A DNA stretch of 64,000 nt, taken from positions 2,046,001 through 2,110,000 of the forward strand of contig JAWZYV010016944.1 of NCBI GenBank assembly GCA_038373885.1, given 5' to 3'. Shown here in pieces: positions 37,301 to 49,400 of this stretch (the stretch's first letter is position 1; each line of letters begins with the position of its first letter). The stretch is from Cheiracanthium punctorium. Taxonomy: Eukaryota > Arthropoda > Arachnida > Araneae > Cheiracanthiidae. A program made the position numbers and the translations under genes. Below the pieces are notes generated by a model that made no database searches, was not told where the DNA came from, and was given only the letters and a program-made list of their open reading frames with translations.

Positions 37301-40300
37301 GGATATATTGGCCTTTATCAAAAAGCGGAAAGGAAAAAAAAAAAGTAAGAAAATCTGAAAACTTTCAGATTTTAAATACGCACTAAAATGCTATATATTA
37401 AATGCCAGGATTTCCGCTACGGTCGCATTTTTAGCAAAATGTGAAAAGACTATCCAAAATGCAAAAATGAAACAAGACATTTTCGCTATTTTGCTAAAGC
37501 CTTTGCTTTGAATAAAAATAAAAACATATTTTATTTGTTATTTTCTTTATTCTTGAAATTTTTCTATTATAAGACCGATAAAATATAGTATAAGCTTGAT
37601 ATAATGCAGTTTTATGTAGTAATATTTCTTGAAAAAGAATATAGATCAAAGCTAAGACATTTAATTTATTTTAAATTTCAACAATATTCAGTATTAATGC
37701 AGTACGTGTTATGCTGGGCTTGTACTATCTTAAAATTAAACTTGTTTTCTCTTAATGATAAGTACTATTATTAATTTTCATCTCAATTTTTTTTAAATGC
37801 TTATTTACTGCTGTGTATTAATTCTTTAAAGATGTCATGCCTAAATTTTAATATTTGATTTACAAATGTAAATGAAACACATTAAGGCATCGAGAATGCA
37901 ATGTGAATGCTATTTGCAGTCCTATTGGTATTTTAGCATTTTGCTAAAGCTTCTTTTCTGATTTCAGCTTTTATGCTAAAGAACTTTTGAACTCAACTTA
38001 AACCCTGTTAAATGCGTATTATAATCCGTGGATCTTCGTATTTTCTTTCCTTATTCCGTTAAGTGTAATTAAACAGAATAAAAATTGATATTTCTAACAT
38101 CCTTTTTCTGGATGTGTAGCAGACGATAAATTGTGCTAAGCACTAGAATTACATCTTCTCAAAATCGCAAATGAACCATTTTAATTTTGCCAAATTAAAA
38201 ATTTGCATGTTTTGGTCTCGGAAAATTTCCAAATCCTATTTTTCTTTTTGAGTATAAAACATTTCATTCCTGCTCTGATTTCACATGCACACGATATTTT
38301 AATTAAAAAATAACCTTACAAATAAATTTAATCTAAAAAAAAAATCTTTATTCTTTTATTTTTACTTCAAGAGTCTGAATCATTTAATAAACTTGCCAAA
38401 TATGGCAACCTGGATATGCTAAATTCTCCCTCTTTCCACTGCGGGGTTACAATTGCGAAATGGTGAGAGCAAAATTAGCCTTTTGCGATAGGTTTTTTAT
38501 CGATTTCTCCTAAATTAATTTGAATTTCGAAAAAAATCGCTTAAAGATATGCCGGGGAGCCTTCCTGGAGAATTTCCATACAAAATTTGGTAGGTCTAGA
38601 TCACCCATCTAGGAGCTAGGCGAGACACAGACAAACGGACTAACATTTTACAGTGTGTTTTTATTTATGCAGATTGTCGTGTTTTGGCACCAAATTTAGC
38701 GATCAATTATCAAAAATTGCAAACCTTGTGCAACTTTCAACATTTTTTAAATGCTAATAATAACAAATAACAATCCCTGGAAATTCATTTAGTAAATGCC
38801 TGACAAATGCAATCAATTCCAAATCACAATCAAGTTAAAAGTTTCTTACTTTTTGCAGGCCTTGTCTACAAAAATTTAAAGGGCCTTCATATTGTGATTG
38901 CACATCATCATTTGTAATATTGTGATTTACATTTCTAATGCGAGAAATTTCATCTGGGAATCATCCCAGAGTAGCTCAGTGGTAGAGCACCTGCACGTTA
39001 TGCGGCAGTCCTGGGTTCTATTCCCAGCTCTGGAATTTTTCGCATAGTTAGAAAAAATAAAATTAATCAGCCTATACACTCCAACTTGCCTAATAAATGA
39101 AACAGATTTATCAAAATGCGCAAGATATTCATAACATATGCTTAGTAAAGCCATCAGTTCATATATATAGCAATGTTTACCTCACAATCAAAATTTGAAG
39201 TCATTGCAAGCAACTTAAGACCATCTGAGGATAATTTCTAAAATAAAAGAATATGAATTACACACTTTTCAAAAATATTCATCACATAAAACATAAATTA
39301 CCTTTTTGCAAATTACTGAGTGTATAGTTTTCAATGCAATACCCATTGAAAACTATGATTAATAACTTATTTTAAATGCAGTAAAATCGTGCATTTTACT
39401 TTTATCACAAAAACAAAACTTAGAAAGAAAGTATTATTTATGGATATATGAAAAATTACAACTAAAAAAATTGACTCATGGTATTCTTAAGGAGATTACT
39501 TTGTGATAGCTAATGTTACAAATGCTAAAAATTAGAAGAAAATATTTTTGTAGCATACCTGAACATCTGGCGAATCCATGATTTTCAAAAAAGATGAAAA
39601 GACAGAATCCATATAATGTACAAAAGAATCCCATATTGAATTTGTTTCTAAGCCTATAAATTAAATAATTTAATTATTTCTTCTCTTTCACACACTGTGT
39701 ATGTGTTTATACAAATATAATAATAATGCTATTTTATTAGGAATAATGAACAATTAAATTACTTGCAGATAAGATAAGGAGAGGGAAATACAAGCATTTG
39801 ATAGCAGATTTAAGCACAAAGAGATTATAGCTTGCTTCAATTTATCTCCGAAATAGAAATGAATAGTTTTGGGATTCTCTAGCAAACAGTAATCCAATTA
39901 CAGTCGACTCGAGTTATAACGACCCAGTATGATATAACGACCTTTTGAAAAATCCCAATCGACTTCCTATTAAAATAACGCTATTTCACTTTCAATATAA
40001 CGACCATGAAAGGACTCTTGCTTGCACTTAATTAAAATAGACTCTTAATATATCGACCCACATTAGGATCTGAACTGGACAGGACTTGTAGGGATTTCCG
40101 GGCTTCGAGTTCGGCGAAGAGGAAAAAAAATGTTTACCTTGATGAAAAATAGTTCTTTACTTCCCTGGCTATCATTCTTATTTGAAGAAAAAAAAAAATC
40201 TCTTGAGAGAGCTAGGTTTTGGCCCAGCAGATGGGGGTCCAACGTACTGACTGCAACCTAGGACAATACAGAATGCAAAAAGATAGACACCCCCGCTTTT

Positions 40301-43300
40301 ACAAATGGAATACTCTCACCTCACACACCCAAAGATGTGTGAATGAAAAGAGTCAATCCTGTCTTAGTGATTTCCATCGTGTGATGCGTATTCGTGCTCT
40401 TGATTGTTTTTTCTTTGCCTGCTTAGCTTTTTTTGTGTGCTTGTTAAGTGTGCCACCCTTAGTCGCAAAATGTTCAGCGTTGTCCATCGACACAAAAATA
40501 AAGACTTTAGAATGTGTCGATGAAAAGTGTCTTCCGAAAACAGCAATTGCAAAAAAATTGGAATATGTAAAAATACAGTATTCACAATATTCCAGAATAG
40601 ATTCCATTGAAAGTGCTACACCAGATAGAATGAGAATCAGAGAAGGGAAATTTCCTCTTCTGGAGAAAGGACTTTTAGACTGGCTGAAGAGCATGCGTGC
40701 AAAAAATATTCCTGTTGATGGAAATGATTTAAAAGAGAAAGCTACTCTATTCTTCGAAAGCTTCATCCTAATGAGACATTCAAAGCAATTGTTGGCTTCA
40801 AAACTTTCAACTCCGGCATGAAATTAAGTTTAAAAAAAATATGTGGTGAAAGTTCATCTGTGAATAAAGACACAATAAAATTATTTAAGGACGAAACGAT
40901 GAAAAAATGCCTGGAGAATTACAATGAGAATGATGTTTTTAATGCAGATGAAGCTGCACTTTTCTACAAACTTTTCCCTGACCGATAGTTGGTTTTTAAA
41001 GATGAAGCATGTAAAGGAGTTAAATGTGCAAAACAAAGGGTTACATTACTTCTTGGAGTAAATATGTTGGGTAATGAAAAATTACCATTATTCATAATTG
41101 GGAAGTCTCAGCATCCTTGTTGTTTCAAGGGATTGAAGTTATTACCCGCCACATATAGATCTACTAAGAAAGCATAGATGACTGGCACACTATTTGAAGA
41201 ATAGATTCGAGCTCTAGATAAGAAAATGAATCTGCAGAACCGAAAATTTTATTAATCGTTGATAACTGCACTGCACACACGAAAGAAATTAAAAATTCCA
41301 AAGCTATAAAAAATTGAATATCTGCCACCTAATGCGGCTTCAGAACTTCAGCTAATGGATTAAGGTGTAATCCATAGTTTTGAAAAATAATAAAGAAAAA
41401 AACTTATTCAACAAATTTTGTTCAACTATGAAAATAATACACTATTCGATGTCAACATTCTTATTGCACTCCGAACCACAGAAGCTGCATGGCAAGAGAT
41501 TTCCAAAGAAACCAACATGCACTGTTTTCAGTGAGCTGGTTTTCAAAAATTCAGTGATCCTGAAGAAAATCTAATTGACTTTCCTCGCAATGAAGGTGTA
41601 GACAGTGAACGTGACGGTGTGTTTCGAGAACTGTCAAAACAGTTATCATTACTGCATGTGATTGTGCCAAGATAGATAACAGTGAACAATGTACTGAAGA
41701 AGGAACAGAGGAGAATATAATAAATGGGTTAGTGTATGCAGATAATGAAGATGCTCAATGCTCTTCAGATGAGGACAGCAATTACATCCCCCCCCCCCAA
41801 ATACCTACAATAAAACAGGCTGCGGAAGCACTCAGAACACTTAGTGAGTTTTTTGAAAACCATGGGAATGAAGTGTCAGAAAACATCAATCATTTAGAGA
41901 ATGCACTTTTTCAGTGTCCAAAATTACACCAGAGCTCAATAACTGATTTCTCCAAAAAAAGTTAAATATGTACATATTCATTGTTCTTATAACTTTTTCA
42001 TTGATATAAATTAAAATTTAATTTATTTTCTTGTAAAATTTATATTTTTAGATGTAGAATTTATTATGTACACACTATAATTATTGATTCAAGTGCTCAT
42101 CTAAAATCATTTTCTTCAAATTTGAAAAAGTATTATGTGTCTCATTTGTTATTTTTAATTTATTTTAAGTTAAAATGAACTCATTTTAACTAACATTTTC
42201 TTATACAATTTGTATTTTATGCATATTAAATCATTTGACATCATTATCAAGTTTTATTAAAAGAAAAACATATTTGGAAAGATTATTATATGTATCATCC
42301 ATCCATTTGATATAACAACCCAAATAGGGTCGCCCAGATGGGGTCGTTATAATGCGAGTCGACTGTACTTAGATCTTGTTAGATAAAAGAGAATAATTTC
42401 ATCACTTATTTCAGACATGGAGGAAATTACAGGTGGCATTATGGATATTTAGATTCAGTTAAATCTATATAAATGAAACAGACTGTAAAATGTCCGCTAG
42501 TTAGTTTGTCTGTGTTTTGCCTAGCTTTTAGACCTAGCAAATTTTGTATGGAAATTCTCCAGGACAGGTCCCGAAGCGATTTTTTCAAAATTCGAATTAT
42601 TTAAGTAGATAAAAAACCTATCACAAAAGGCTAATTTTGCTCTCGCCATTTCTCAATTGTAACCCTGCGGTGGAAAGAGGGAGAATTTAGCATATCTAGG
42701 TTGCCATATTTGGCAAGTTTATTAAATGATTCAGACTCTTGAAGTAAAAATAAAAAAATAGAGATTTTTTTAAGATTAAATTATTTAAGGTTATTTTTTA
42801 ATTAAAATATCATGTGCATGTGAAATCACAGCAGGAATGAAATGTTTTATACTCAAAAAGAAAAATAGGATTTGGAAATTTTCTGAGACTAAAATGTGCA
42901 ACTTTTTAATTTGGAGAAAAATAAAATGGTTGATTGCGATTTTGAGAAGATGTGATTCTAGCACTTGGCACACTTTATCATCTGCTTCTGCTACTTCGAA
43001 TTGTGCATTTTTCTGCACAGCTTTTTTCCATCTATTTCTAATGTATTATATCCAAAAAAAGGAGTTAGAAATATCCATTTTAATTTTCATTAATCACACT
43101 CATAAATAATGATATACTTTCCAACTAAATGAAATAAGAAAAGAAAATAGGGAAGACTCATGGATTATAATCTGCTTTTAATATATAGCACTTTAGTGCG
43201 TATTTAAAATCTGAAAGTGTTTCAGATTTTTTTTTTTTTTTTTCCCCCTTTTTGTTTTTTGATAAAGGTCCAAATATCCAGAAGCTCTTCAGAATTAATA

Positions 43301-46300
43301 CAGGACGAAAATAATTTGTACTTTTTCTAGGATTTATCATTTAACATTCTTAACTTTGTAACCAGGGGCAACCCGACAAGGTAAGCATGGCTTCGGGGGG
43401 GCGTAATTTCGAACTCAAAAACTAAGTAGAGCATAAAAGGGGGCATCTTTTCTACCTTAGAAGGGGGCGCCACTTACCCTAGGGCCGCTCCTGTTTGTAA
43501 CCATCTTAATTTTAAATTTCATTCAGAATTCAAAAGATTTCAGTGCCAAGGAAGCCAGTGAGGAACAGTATTCAACAATATTCCTAACAGGATTTATTAA
43601 ATGGTGAACCAACTGGTCGCCGGAGGCAGCTAATAAATAAAGTACGCTCTTTATTGTGAGAACATGAATTTCACCATACCAGCTCCCAAGATGGACAACC
43701 CATACCATCATTCTTTGTACTTATGCTGTGTGTATCAGGAATAATATATATGAATTCTAGATATTTTTAACTTTTTTTGAACAGATGTGTCTAGTCTGTA
43801 CAAAAAATTTAAAAAACTAATTTTTGATGAAAGGTTCCTCAAAATATTGCCATGTAGCTGAAGTTTAAAAAACACGCGAGACAATTTAAATGTATGGAGT
43901 CTGCCTGCTTAAAACAAAATAGAAAAAAAAAGGGTACTTGTGTATTACACCGTCGACATGCCAAGCGAAGAGATTACTCGCCAAGGGTTTGTACTTGGCA
44001 GTTCCGTTGCTATTGCGCACGCGATAATGCGCATCAAAATACTGTATGTTCTGCTATGGATAAAACGATTTGTTTTTCTTTCAAAATCTATACATTTTTA
44101 TGTGTGCAGTTGATTTTTAAAATTGATTTATGACAACAAAATTTCAGCATTTAACAAAGCATTGCAATGGAAATAATATGAAGTGTATTATTAACTGCTG
44201 AGTGTGCATTAAGCGAATGTGTAGGCCACCAAGGCATCATTTGATGAACTGCATTTGTGTTGTACTTATTTTTAAATGTTTGTGTGTGTATTTTTAAAAA
44301 ATGTCTTGTATGTCTTGAAGGAATTTAAGTATTTATTAAATAGGTTTGTGTTTATAATACGCCAAAATTTTTGTGTTTTATTAACTGCGTATTTTATTTA
44401 ACTAGAGGCGTGATGTCAGTACTTTATGTATGTGCTATTTCAGAATAATACGTTGGTGTTTAAGTTAAATATGAATGACTTTATTTAATTTGAATTACTT
44501 TCTGGTTTCCAGAGAAAACTATGCTTTTGTTGCCACAAAATGTTGAACTGATTATCTACCTTAATATGAATGTATGAACCCCTTTTATATATTTATTGCT
44601 TTAAATCTATGTACACGCGCAAATAAAGAAGGCAGTATCTATTGGTTTTTGTTTTTATGGCAACTCGGGTGATATGTAAATATTTGATATGAAGTATTTT
44701 AAGGTAACCCGACCATAGCGTCGCCAACTAGGTGAAAAATTTTTTTGGCGAAAATGCCCATGGTATAATACACAAGTACAAAAAAATGTAACCCAGCCTG
44801 CTTTCATAGTCTAGTCTCCTTGTCAGGGGCATAGAAGCATTCCACGGTAAACATATGGATAAAAGTGTCTTGTGACACAAGTGTGACTCAAAATTGGTTT
44901 CAAAACCAGGTTGAATTTACCATTTAGCCTAAACCTCTTCACACAATCAAACAGCCTCTACTGTCTTGAAGACATCTTTCTGACTCATCAGGATCTTGAC
45001 ATCAAGACTGATCTTGAAGACATCTTTCTGTCAAGCTAATAGAACACAAGGTTGTCTGGACTATCCACACTAACTTTTTTTTTTTCCCAGGTTTGATGAT
45101 ATTTGGCCAAATTTATTCTTTGTTGGTTGTGGACAGTTTCCCGCATCAGCTGCTATTTCCTTTTTTATATCACAAGTTGTTTGTACAATTACAATCCATA
45201 ACAGTGTTTATTTTGTCACAATGATGTTTTCATTCACCAGATTTCTGAGGGAAATATCAAGTTTGAAAGGCATAGAACAGGTATTTGACAACTTCCTGAC
45301 ATAAACCTGTTTATCAGTGGCAGCTTGAATGTTGGGAGTTACCCACTAACAGGGATGGTTTTATTTTGGAAGGACACTTTTCCACCTGTTTTCTTACACA
45401 TTCATGTTTATTCCCTACTTAGGTTGGTAAGAGTGAGTTATTCCTTCTAAACATATTTTTATACAGTATTTCTTAATACATCTGTTTTATTCTCATTGAA
45501 TCCAGTTTCAGCACAAATTATGGTGGCTTTATTTTAGAGAGTGTCACATTGTGACATCACCTTTTGGACATTTTTTTTAACTTTACCAGGGTGCCCACCA
45601 CAGCACAGCTGCAGAAATAGTTGATTTAGTAGCTTTCAGGGTGCAAAATAGTAGCCTGATAGTAGCCTTCAGGTTACAAAATAGTATCCTTTTTAACAAT
45701 CTAAACAGACTGAAATCTTCTAAACAAAGTTTAAAAATACACATTTTTGTTTCCTAAAAGAAGTTTATATAATATTTGTGAAGATTAAATTCATTATATA
45801 TTACTCCATAGCAGATGATGCTTGCAGTTTAGCTCCGTTTCCTTAGATGCAGAAGTTCATAGAACAAAACATTATAAAGTAGACAGATTTCAATGTCTTT
45901 CCAAGTATTTTTAGTTGGACATGAAATACAAAACACAGTAGACTCTCTCAAAACTACATACACCAGAATCTATAAACATGCATATTATAGAATTTTAGAC
46001 CATGGAATTGTTAACATAACTTTTCATTGAATTATTATGTGAATTAACAAATAAATAAATACTCAAAATAAAAGTTATGAATCTTTTTAAAAATGGGGAA
46101 GAAAATACACTCCCCATTTTTAAAAAGAAAAGTTTAAAAACAAGCAGCAGGTGTATTAATTTAAATGAAACATACATTACTACTAATAAAATTTAAAAGT
46201 GTTACTAAAATTAAATTTTGCACTTCGTTGGATGTAAATTGGTTAACTAGAACGCAAGATAGGAAAATTTAATATTCTCATAGGATAGCATCAGATTTGG

Positions 46301-46439
46301 AGGTTCTTATTAAATATTGTCAATATCGCTTGGATGGGTAAGTTTCGGGGGCTTATTTTTTTGCATCAATTTTGTCGCCAATCAAAATCTCTTAGACTGG
46401 TGACAGCTGACACTCTTTTTTTTTTTTTTTTTTAAGCAA

Positions 46440-46474
<35 letters not shown>

Positions 46475-49400
46475 AAAGGACCTCCAATGTTTACTTACCC
46501 GCTTAGCATTACACAAATGATGCAAGGAAAATGACAAAGAATTTACTAGGCAGATTTTGCCAGAACTTTACAGAAAACTCCCCAAAAAGTATAAATAAGT
46601 GAGTAGGTCATCCCACTGTTTCAGTCTCGAACTGGCTTTTCTATCAAGCGCTAGCTATTAAGAACATAATGCTTTGCATAATTTTGATGCTAGAGGCACC
46701 ATTGTTTTGCCAAGCTGTATTAATTCAGTATTAATGTATGCTGTGGAGGAGTCAAGGGTTCGGCTCGAGTGTTCTGATATTTTAGTAAATGGAACAATTT
46801 TATTTACTGTAAAGAAATTGCAGTATTTGAGGAAGTCTCACCGATTGATGACTAGTTATCTATAGAATTACTGCTCGTAAATTCCTGTAAATTGTGCTTT
46901 GAAGATTGTTTGAGAAGTTTCGAAAAACAGTTATGTTTCTATTTTACCTTGACATCTCAACTGGCTATTGAAACTATCTACAAACCCCAGATTTTAAAGC
47001 ATACAACAAAATGGATGATACACCATGTCGTTCCGATAGTTGGCTGCATTATGTTTTTGGAATTTTGTCAATTTTTTGATTAATGATCAGTTAATTTGAT
47101 GAAAACACATCTTTTACTGTAGTGAACTACAATGGAACGACACAGGCAGTTTGAATCTAGCTTATCTGTTCTTGCCAGATATTTCTCAAAATCTACAGGC
47201 GGAGACTGTTGCACTTCGCTCAGTGTTTATCATGTTGTTTGTAGTGTGATTACACACCCTAAACTGAAACATTCTAGTTGAAAAACAGAAATTGAGTTGT
47301 TACTCCTAGAAAAATAGTTGCAATTTTTCTCAAAATAGTTGCTTTTCAGCTGTTTTTACATGTAAATAGTCGCCGTAGTTGCCTATTCTCGATTATAGTA
47401 GCAAATAGTCTAATTTTAGTAGCCAGTGGGCACCCTGCTTTACACCACTTTTCAAAATCAACATACTCTAGATTAATTAGTGTGGAGCCAAATTATTGTT
47501 TATTTTAAAATATTTACTGTTTTCTCATCTCTACCCTGTTTTTCTGTTAGGTAAACATTGTTTTTCCTAGTTAGGAATGTACCATAATTTCTGGCTTATA
47601 ATTTGCAGCGATAGATACTCCGCAGGTGCTTTTTTTTAAGTAGAAGGAAAATATTTCTTTAGATAATCCGCAGCGGTAGATTATCTGCTGATAATATGGC
47701 GATGCTTTGGCTGAAATTAGTGATTATTTTCTACGTATAGTAAAACCACAGTATTAATATTAGAATCGGCATACTGTAAAGCATTTCCTATTAAAAATCC
47801 ATTGTTATGAATGAGAATTATCAAACATACTTTGACAGTCATTTTTAAATTTAAATCACAATTGATATACAATTTTTAAGCTAGGCATTCTACCTGTAAG
47901 CACTAAGAACTGTATTATGAAATTAATCAAAAATAAAAAGGTGAGCATTTCTTTCAGAACAAACAAAACAAAATGCATGGTAGTATGCAGAATACTTATC
48001 TCACATTTTGTAACATCGTAATTATTAAGTCAAGTGACATTATTATAAGAAACTAGGGGCCAAGGCCGCCAGACTCGCTACGCTCGCTTTTCGTATGAGG
48101 CATTCGGCCCCTAATAAGGCTTATTCGTAAAAAAAGACATAATTTCAACAGACAAAACCCGAAGGTTGGATCAGATAGAATGTTACTGAGCTACACATTG
48201 CTTGGTTCTTGCATGTTCATTGGTACATAAAAATTTAAACTTCACACTACAGTAGACCCCCTTCCCCTCATAACACGGAAGATATTTTGTTATGGGAATC
48301 CGTGTTGTACGGGTCCTGAGCTATACTCCACCTGGAGTGCGGACTCCGCTTATAATCGCTAGAAAAATTATTTGCACTCCTCAGAAACACAATGATATTT
48401 AATGTAGCCATTCAAAAGTTATATTAATTAGGAGCTAAAGCGTAATAAAATCAGAACATCTGTTTCAGTTGTATTTTTAATAATGTAAAACCTATTGGTC
48501 ACCTTGCGAATTTGCCACCCATGGTGATTTTTCATTATTTGGCGATTTACACATGCTCACAACCTATAATTACTGTTCATTTAAGGTTACCGGAAAAACC
48601 ATTATCCGTATTTTCATTTACATAATCGTTTGCAGATTGGCGTACTTAGCACCACGAATTATACCATCTCGTCGAGCTAGCAAATATCCAAAGTGTACTA
48701 TAACTGCTATAATGGCATAGTTAACGCCGCCAAATATTTCTACTGGTAGCAAATAATCCAGATGGACCGAACCGACTTTAAAATAATCTGCATTTTAATT
48801 ATTTTTCATTTTCAAGATATTAGTTATTCTGTTTTGGAAAAACGAATAATCCCTAATTCTAAACTCCTGTTGTCTAAGCGAACTTACTATTTGAAAATTG
48901 TCAATTTTGTGTAACACATTCTGAGTTACTTATTTCATATAGTTTTTATTTTGGCATAAAATGGGCGTAATTCTAACTCATGTTTGTAAATTTCATGCGA
49001 TTCTAGATACTTAGAAACACTTTGTTGCAAAGGAATAAATGATTTTATGCCAAATCTGGAAACCATTATGTTTATTTTTTCAGTTTTTTAATAATATCTT
49101 CTAAAATAATTTGATTTTCGAAATTTAAGTCAGCTTAGCAGGTTCCTCGGAATTTTTCGAATCTGTGGGCACCTTAGTCAAAACTCAAATCCCCACGGTT
49201 TAGGAGGAGATAGGCCAACAAGCTTTGACAGTGCCAGCGGCCTTCACTTTATTTTAGAATAGAGAGAAACAAAATTGAAATGAGACCTACATTTTACTGG
49301 AATAATATATATCCATATATTGACAGCAAATATTGAATACATAATCAATACAGCCAGTACTCAGCAAAATTTTTGTTTAATATTTACAAGTAATTAAAAA

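Noticed and set aside
38838..38934. Possible additional XPO5 exon with AG acceptor and gtaagaaac donor
   Set aside because: 97 nt is out of phase between the phase-0 neighbours, and exportin-5 similarity runs directly from exon 39237-39181 to exon 35562-35467. Kept only as a cryptic-exon observation.
38964..39036. Functional tRNA-Asn gene
   Set aside because: C at position 33, a mismatched anticodon stem and an aberrant T loop; more likely a tRNA-derived repeat.
40353..40766. 137-codon minus-strand ORF
   Set aside because: Shadow of the Tigger transposase reading on the plus strand.
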